Shown piece after piece: positions 59,108-64,000 of a stretch of DNA of 64,000 nt. Position 1 is the stretch's first letter; every line of letters starts with the position of its first letter. This stretch comes from Listeria swaminathanii (lineage in GTDB: Bacteria > Bacillota > Bacilli > Lactobacillales > Listeriaceae). Below the pieces are notes generated by a model, which saw only the letters and a program-made list of their open reading frames with translations, ran no database searches and was not told where the DNA came from. The translations under genes were made by a program, and so were the position numbers. The stretch covers positions 1,302,001-1,366,000 of the forward strand of contig NZ_JAATOD010000001.1 of assembly GCF_014229645.1 (NCBI RefSeq). Reading direction: 5' to 3'.

Positions 59108-60468
59108 TCTCCCACCTCCAAAAGTGCCTTCGCTTTTTGCAACGTTTCTAAGTATTCGCTTTCCGGATCAGAATCATAAACAATCCCCGCTCCGGCTTGC
59201 ACGTAGGCTTTCTCATCGTGGACTACCATCGTTCTAATCGAAAGCGCAAAATCCGAATCACCATTTTTCGTTAAATAACCAACCGCCCCGGCATATGGAC
59301 CACGTTTCACATTTTCCCATTCATAAATTCGTTGCATCGCTCTTATTTTCGGTGCTCCACTAACCGTGCCAGCTGGCAACGTCGACCGGAGAGCATCCAT
59401 TGCAGTTAGTTCGGGTTTCAACGTTCCTTCTACAACAGAAACTAGATGCATTAAGAAACGGTATCTTTCAATAGTAAGATAAACTGGTACGTGAACCGAT
59501 CCCGTTTCGGCAATTTTGCCAATATCATTGCGTCCTAAATCCACTAACATCCGGTGCTCTGCAAGCTCTTTCTCATCCGATAATAATTCCGCCGCTAACA
59601 GTTCATCTTCTTGTTTCGTAGCCCCGCGCCGTCTTGTCCCTGCGATAGGGTTTGTGATAACCGTGCGCCCCTTCGTTTTAATCAGACTCTCCGGCGAAGA
59701 ACCAATTAAAACAGTATCGCCAAAATCAATAAAATAAAGATAAGGCGAAGGATTTAGCAAACGTAATTTTCGGTAATAATCAAATGGCGTCACTGTAAAA
59801 TCCGCTTCGAGTCGCTGTGAAAGAACTATTTGAAAGAAGTCGCCATCTTGGATATACGTTTTCGCTTTTTTTACTAAATCCATGTATTCTTCCTTCGTAT
59901 AATTGCTCTTATATGTCATCTTAGGAACATGAACCGCCTGATGTTCCGCAATTTTCGGTGTAGTCAGTTCCAGTTCCATCACTTCGAGCGCCTTATCCAG
60001 TTCCGCCTCACTTCTGCCCGAATAACAATTATCTTGCACTAAAATAAGTTCTTCCGCCTGATGATCCATAATCACAAAACTTTCATAAACGTAAAAACGA
60101 ATATCCGGCATATCCCGCGTTTCCACTGGGAGCTCGCCTAACTTTTCATAAAGCGAAATTACGTCATAACCTACATAACCAATCGCTCCCGAGTCTAGCG
60201 GCAAATCCGCTTCGTCCTCTTTCGCCTTTTCAATAAATAATTCAATAGCTTTTAATGGATCCGTTACAACTTGATGTGTTCCATCTATATAATAATCATG
60301 TTGATATACTTTAATTTCATGCACTGGGTTGATAGCAATAATGGAATAACGCCCCGCCTCAGCATCTTTAGCCGCACCTTCAAGCAAGCTTTTCCCCGTA
60401 CCAGAAAGTCTTTGAAATGCCAAAATCGCGGTTAATGTATCTGCATCCATTTTCTTCATTTTTCTCAT
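59104..60468 (-). CDS. trpE: Anthranilate synthase component I
   Basis: 454-aa chorismate-using enzyme, shorter at the N-terminus than many TrpE (about 500 aa). Chorismate-binding motifs GSSPESLIK, PIAGTRRRGA, HRMLVDLGRND and GTVSGAPKIRAM are present. At the usual tryptophan-feedback motif LLES it has LLEG. Start ATG 60468 with AAGGG 9 nt upstream. First gene of trpEGDCFBA, read from a leader with two T-boxes. Confidence 0.95.
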   Translation of the reverse strand: MRKMKKMDADTLTAILAFQRLSGTGKSLLEGAAKDAEAGRYSIIAINPVHEIKVYQHDYYIDGTHQVVTDPLKAIELFIEKAKEDEADLPLDSGAIGYVGYDVISLYEKLGELPVETRDMPDIRFYVYESFVIMDHQAEELILVQDNCYSGRSEAELDKALEVMELELTTPKIAEHQAVHVPKMTYKSNYTKEEYMDLVKKAKTYIQDGDFFQIVLSQRLEADFTVTPFDYYRKLRLLNPSPYLYFIDFGDTVLIGSSPESLIKTKGRTVITNPIAGTRRRGATKQEDELLAAELLSDEKELAEHRMLVDLGRNDIGKIAETGSVHVPVYLTIERYRFLMHLVSVVEGTLKPELTAMDALRSTLPAGTVSGAPKIRAMQRIYEWENVKRGPYAGAVGYLTKNGDSDFALSIRTMVVHDEKAYVQAGAGIVYDSDPESEYLETLQKAKALLEVGE

Positions 60469-60499
60469 CTAAATCATCCCTTCTTCTTCACTAAAATAA

Positions 60500-60725
60500 A
60501 AAAAGTCCTCTGAAAAAGCGCAAAGTAATGCTTTTTCAGAGGACGAGTTATCGCGGTGCCACCTCATTTTAGGAATAAATCCTATCTCAGTGCTGCTTTA
60601 TTTCGCAGCTGCTCTATAACGGGAGCACCCGTTCACCCCTACTTAATTTCAAGGTATCACGCACAAGGCCCATTCCTAATTCATCTATTTGTCAGCTCTC
60701 ACCGTGCGCCAACTCTCTGTAAAAA
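60500..60725 (-). promoter_or_regulatory. trp T-box riboswitch, proximal copy
   Basis: Minus strand: Stem I segment GAGAGTTGG, GGTGAGAGCTGAC, a probable specifier TGG in GGAATGGGCC, the T-box GAGGTGGCACCGCG (60565-60552), and a perfect 15-bp terminator stem GTCCTCTGAAAAAGC / GCTTTTTCAGAGGAC (60505-60544) with seven T. UGGC pairs with a GCCA tRNA end, as expected for tRNA-Trp. Confidence 0.92.
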
Positions 60726-60772
60726 TCGATGAAAAAGTACTATTCTTGTTTGATGTTTTCGTTTTATAAAAT

Positions 60773-61050
60773 TAAAAAAGGGTCTCTCTCCAAGCCTAGC
60801 AAATATACTAGACAAGGACGAGAGACCCGTGGTACCACCTTGATTAACTGCAAAAACAGTTCACTTAATCCATCCAACTTCCGAATGGGCGCCTTGTGTA
60901 ACGATAAGGCCTAATCGCTGTATCCTACTAAGAAAACTCTTTTCAGATCAGAGCTCAGAAGTCCATTCACATCATGTCCGCTACTGACTTTCACCAACCG
61001 TCAGCTCTCTAAAAACTTTCATCATGCTACTTACTCTTCATCAAAGCTAT
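60773..61050 (-). promoter_or_regulatory. trp T-box riboswitch, distal copy
   Basis: Minus strand: AGAGAGCTGACGGTTGG Stem I element, specifier TGG in GAATGGACTTC (about 60966-60964), T-box AAGGTGGTACCACG (60841-60828), and a terminator with GGGTCTCTC / GAGAGACCC arms and six T (60774-60828). UGGU in its T-box would pair best with ACCA. Confidence 0.9.
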
Positions 61051-61068
61051 CATTTTTTACTTGTGTTC

Positions 61069-61097
61069 ATCTTACATAAGAAAATCTCGAAAGTCAA
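61069..61097 (-). promoter_or_regulatory. trp operon promoter
   Basis: Minus strand TTGACT (61097-61092), 17-nt spacer, TAAGAT (61074-61069), just before the distal T-box. No second promoter is evident between the T-boxes. Confidence 0.75.
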
Positions 61098-61371
61098 GCA
61101 AATAAAACCACTTTATAATAAAAAGAAGCAAAACAATAACTAATAAACAAGTAAGAAAAAAGAACTATACATAGAAAAGTATCATTTTCAAAAAACGCCC
61201 CTGCCATTATCTCTATTCTCCTTCACTCCTATTAGCAACAAAAACCATTGATTAAAAACAATTCCCAAAGATAAATAGCTAAAAATCCACCGACAAATCC
61301 ATTCTCTAAAACCATGCCTAATTAACCAAAAAGTGACTTTCTCAAAGGACTTTCCAACTATCTTTGCTTAT
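61098..61371. other. Gene-free AT-rich spacer between trp and adhE promoters
   Basis: About 270 nt of A/T-rich sequence. I see no reading frame with a ribosome binding site, no hairpin and no recognised operator. Confidence 0.5.
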
Positions 61372-61389
61372 TTGTGAAGTTTTTCACGT
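61372..61389. promoter_or_regulatory. Rex-like operator upstream of adhE
   Basis: TTGTGAAGTTTTTCACGT resembles the Gram-positive Rex pattern TTGTGA-N6-TCACAA, with the last two bases different. It lies 7 nt upstream of the -35. Confidence 0.6.
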
Positions 61390-61396
61390 GAAACAC

Positions 61397-61425
61397 TGGA
61401 CAAACTTTTATTGATGGATTATACT
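61397..61425 (+). promoter_or_regulatory. adhE promoter
   Basis: TGGACA, 17-nt spacer, TATACT; a leader of about 120 nt follows. Confidence 0.7.
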
Positions 61426-61491
61426 AACGGTGTAATCAAATAAAACAAATGAATACGGCGAAGCAACAAGCCAAATTTTTTTGGATTATCA

Positions 61492-61528
61492 GGGACGTTA
61501 AAAGTCTACTATGGACGTTTTGAGTCCC
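61492..61528 (+). other. Hairpin in the adhE leader
   Basis: GGGAC and GTCCC close a stem whose upper part pairs AAAAGTC with GACGTTTT. It ends 9 nt before the AGGAGG ribosome binding site and has no T-run. Confidence 0.5.
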
Positions 61529-61554
61529 GAACAAATATTAGGAGGTTCTGGAAA

Positions 61555-64000
61555 ATGGCAATTAAAGAAAATGCGGCCCAAGAAGTATTAGAAGTTCAAA
61601 AAGTGATTGACAGATTAGCAGACAATGGACAAAAAGCATTGAAAGCATTTGAAAGTTACAACCAAGAACAAGTAGACAATATCGTACACGCAATGGCGCT
61701 TGCCGGACTTGACCAACATATGCCCCTTGCAAAATTAGCAGTAGAAGAAACTGGACGTGGATTATACGAAGATAAATGTATTAAAAACATCTTCGCGACA
61801 GAATATATTTGGAACAGCATCAAAAATAATAAAACAGTCGGCGTTATTAACGAAGACGTACAAACAGGTGTGATTGAAATTGCTGAACCAGTTGGTGTTG
61901 TTGCCGGCGTTACACCAGTAACTAACCCAACATCTACTACCCTTTTCAAAGCAATTATCGCCATTAAAACGCGTAACCCAATCATCTTTGCTTTCCATCC
62001 AAGTGCGCAACGTTGTTCATCTGAAGCAGCAAGAGTTGTTTACGAGGCAGCAATTGCAGCTGGAGCACCAGAACATTGTATTCAATGGGTAGAAAAACCT
62101 TCCCTAGAAGCAACAAAACAATTAATGAACCACGATAAAGTAGCACTTGTTCTTGCAACTGGTGGTGCTGGAATGGTTAAATCAGCATACTCTACTGGTA
62201 AACCTGCACTAGGTGTTGGACCAGGTAACGTACCAGCTTACATTGACAAAACAGCTAAAATCAAACGTTCTGTTAATGACATCATTCTTTCTAAATCTTT
62301 TGACCAAGGTATGATTTGTGCTTCTGAACAAGCAGTAATCGTAGACAAAGAAGTAGCTAAAGAAGTTAAAGCAGAAATGGAAGCCAACAACTGCTACTTC
62401 GTTAAAGGCGCTGAATTCAAAAAATTAGAAAGCTATGTTATCAACCCTGAAAAAGGAACACTTAACCCAGATGTAGTTGGTAAATCCCCTGCATGGATTG
62501 CAAACCAAGCTGGCTTCAAAGTTCCAGAAGATACAAAAATTCTTGTAGCTGAAATTAAAGGTGTTGGCGACAAATACCCACTATCTCACGAAAAATTAAG
62601 CCCAGTTCTTGCATTTATCGAAGCTGCTAACCAAGCAGAAGCATTCGATCGTTGTGAAGAAATGTTAGTATACGGAGGACTTGGACACTCCGCAGTTATT
62701 CACTCTACTGATAGAGAAGTTCAAAAAGCATTTGGTATCCGTATGAAAGCTTGCCGTATCATTGTAAACGCACCAAGCGCACAAGGCGGTATCGGTGACA
62801 TATATAATGGCTTCATCCCTTCCCTAACTCTTGGTTGTGGATCTTATGGTAAAAACTCTGTATCACAAAATGTAAGTGCGACTAACTTGCTGAACGTTAA
62901 ACGTATCGCGGATCGGAGAAATAATATGCAATGGTTCAAACTTCCACCAAAAATTTTCTTTGAAAAATATTCCACTCAATACCTTCAAAAAATGGAAGGC
63001 GTTGAACGCGTATTTATCGTAACTGACCCAGGAATGGTTCAATTCAAATACGTTGATGTTGTAATTGAACACTTGAAAAAACGTGGCAATGACGTATCTT
63101 ACCAAGTATTTGCTGACGTAGAACCAGATCCATCTGACGTAACAGTCTATAAAGGTGCAGAATTAATGAAAGACTTCAAACCAGACACAATTATCGCTCT
63201 TGGTGGTGGTTCTGCAATGGATGCTGCCAAAGGTATGTGGTTATTTTATGAACAACCAGAAGCTTCATTCTTCGGCCTAAAACAAAAATTCTTAGATATC
63301 CGTAAACGTACATTCAAATATCCTAAACTTGGTCAAAGAGCGAAATTTGTTGCGATTCCAACAACAAGTGGTACAGGTTCTGAAGTAACTCCATTTGCGG
63401 TTATTACAGATAAAGAAAACAACATTAAATACCCTCTTGCTGACTACGAACTAACTCCAGACGTTGCGATTGTCGATGCACAATACGTAACAACTGTTCC
63501 AGCACATATTACTGCTGATACTGGTATGGACGTTCTAACTCACGCAATTGAATCTTATGTATCCGTAATGGCAAGCGATTATACTCGTGGACTTTCCATC
63601 CGCGCAATCGAACTTGTTTTTGAAAACTTACGTGAATCCGTTCTTACTGGTGACCCAGATGCGCGTGAAAAAATGCATAATGCTTCTGCCCTAGCTGGTA
63701 TGGCGTTTGCGAATGCGTTCCTAGGAATTAACCATAGCTTGGCTCACAAAATTGGACCTGAATTCCACATTCCTCACGGTCGTGCGAATGCAATCCTTAT
63801 GCCACACGTTATCCGTTATAACGCACTTAAACCTAAAAAACATGCGTTATTCCCAAGATATGAAAGCTTCCGTGCTGATGAAGATTATGCTCGTATCTCT
63901 CGTATTATCGGCTTCCCTGCTACAACTACAGAAGAAGGCGTTAAATCACTTGTAGATGAAATCATCAAACTTGGTAAAGATGTTGGTATCGACATGAGTC
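61555..64000 (+). CDS. adhE: Bifunctional aldehyde-alcohol dehydrogenase AdhE / LAP (3' end outside window)
   Basis: Fermentative enzyme taking acetyl-CoA to ethanol via acetaldehyde, forming long spirosomes in the family. I read 815 codons in frame to the right edge. N-terminal ALDH domain (about 1-440) with catalytic Cys in QGMICASEQ and GVGPGNVPAY; iron alcohol dehydrogenase domain (about 450 onward) with GGGSAMDAAK, TTSGTGSEVTPF and the metal region HSLAHKIG...HGRANAI. Start with AGGAGG about 9 nt upstream. In L. monocytogenes this protein is also the Listeria adhesion protein binding host Hsp60. A Rex-like site suggests NADH control. Confidence 0.97.
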   Translation, partial: MAIKENAAQEVLEVQKVIDRLADNGQKALKAFESYNQEQVDNIVHAMALAGLDQHMPLAKLAVEETGRGLYEDKCIKNIFATEYIWNSIKNNKTVGVINEDVQTGVIEIAEPVGVVAGVTPVTNPTSTTLFKAIIAIKTRNPIIFAFHPSAQRCSSEAARVVYEAAIAAGAPEHCIQWVEKPSLEATKQLMNHDKVALVLATGGAGMVKSAYSTGKPALGVGPGNVPAYIDKTAKIKRSVNDIILSKSFDQGMICASEQAVIVDKEVAKEVKAEMEANNCYFVKGAEFKKLESYVINPEKGTLNPDVVGKSPAWIANQAGFKVPEDTKILVAEIKGVGDKYPLSHEKLSPVLAFIEAANQAEAFDRCEEMLVYGGLGHSAVIHSTDREVQKAFGIRMKACRIIVNAPSAQGGIGDIYNGFIPSLTLGCGSYGKNSVSQNVSATNLLNVKRIADRRNNMQWFKLPPKIFFEKYSTQYLQKMEGVERVFIVTDPGMVQFKYVDVVIEHLKKRGNDVSYQVFADVEPDPSDVTVYKGAELMKDFKPDTIIALGGGSAMDAAKGMWLFYEQPEASFFGLKQKFLDIRKRTFKYPKLGQRAKFVAIPTTSGTGSEVTPFAVITDKENNIKYPLADYELTPDVAIVDAQYVTTVPAHITADTGMDVLTHAIESYVSVMASDYTRGLSIRAIELVFENLRESVLTGDPDAREKMHNASALAGMAFANAFLGINHSLAHKIGPEFHIPHGRANAILMPHVIRYNALKPKKHALFPRYESFRADEDYARISRIIGFPATTTEEGVKSLVDEIIKLGKDVGIDMS

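Noticed and set aside
60729..60914. Short plus-strand frame in the trp leader
   Set aside because: Covers the distal T-box and terminator on the opposite strand; these RNA elements explain the sequence.
1..64000. Mobile elements, CRISPR arrays, tRNA or rRNA genes
   Set aside because: No transposase, integrase, regularly spaced repeats, or cloverleaf/rRNA signatures noticed; gene order is that of a conserved Listeria core region.

Overview
The window is an ordinary, densely packed chromosome segment of a low-GC Firmicute. Gene content and order match Listeria of the monocytogenes/innocua group: dnaE-nrnA-ytoI, an argCJBDF operon, ccpA next to a fused chorismate mutase/DAHP synthase, an MdrM-type efflux pump with its MarR repressor, a complete trpEGDCFBA operon, and the bifunctional AdhE known in L. 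monocytogenes as Listeria adhesion protein. Species and lineage cannot be fixed by eye. I see no tRNA or rRNA gene, insertion sequence, prophage, CRISPR array or pseudogene. dnaE (left edge) and adhE (right edge) are cut by the window.

Layout. 1-5.5 kb, minus: dnaE 3' part, the nanoRNase/pApA phosphodiesterase NrnA, the HTH-DRTGG-CBS-hotdog protein YtoI and a metallo-beta-lactamase-fold protein. 5.7-13.2 kb: pepQ (+), ald (-), a universal stress protein (+), then minus genes ytxK-ackA, tpx, an RDD membrane protein and sppA. 13.4-14.2 kb: NAD kinase (+). 14.2-19.4 kb, minus: arginine operon argCJBDF behind a perfect consensus promoter. 19.5-23.7 kb, minus: iscS-thiI and ezrA. 24.0-25.3 kb, plus: free methionine-R-sulfoxide reductase and rpsD with a long leader. 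25.4-30.6 kb, minus: tyrS behind a T-box, ccpA, aroA, and a stress pair ytxG-ytxH behind a sigma-B type promoter. 30.8-44 kb: aminopeptidases, peroxiredoxin, murC, sftA, ytpPQR, a cysteine-free CsoR/FrmR-like regulator, trmB-ytmP. 43.6-49.6 kb: mdrM-marR, D-amino acid aminotransferase, pepV, a Nudix hydrolase, nnrD. 49.6-54.1 kb, minus: a PAP2 phosphatase, two tandem MurJ/YtgP-type flippase paralogues, a small membrane protein. 54.2-61.1 kb, minus: trp operon behind two tandem T-boxes. 61.4 kb onward, plus: adhE with a Rex-like operator.

Shared themes. Amino-acid supply (arg, trp, aro, tyrS, ald, several peptidases) is controlled at the RNA level by T-boxes and, for arg, probably by ArgR. Cell-envelope functions cluster here (murC, D-Ala aminotransferase, two flippases, PAP2, EzrA, SftA). 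Fermentation and redox genes (ackA, adhE, NAD kinase, NAD(P)HX dehydratase, peroxiredoxins) are scattered but plausibly linked through CcpA and Rex.

Most worth following up: the double trp T-box with different discriminator-pairing bases; a CsoR/FrmR-family regulator lacking every metal or thiol ligand, with a C-tract palindrome overlapping its own start; an 18-bp RNA helix between trpA and the next gene that would bury that gene's ribosome binding site; the paired operator palindromes before marR-mdrM; and structured leaders before murC and adhE. None is a wholly new multi-gene system.
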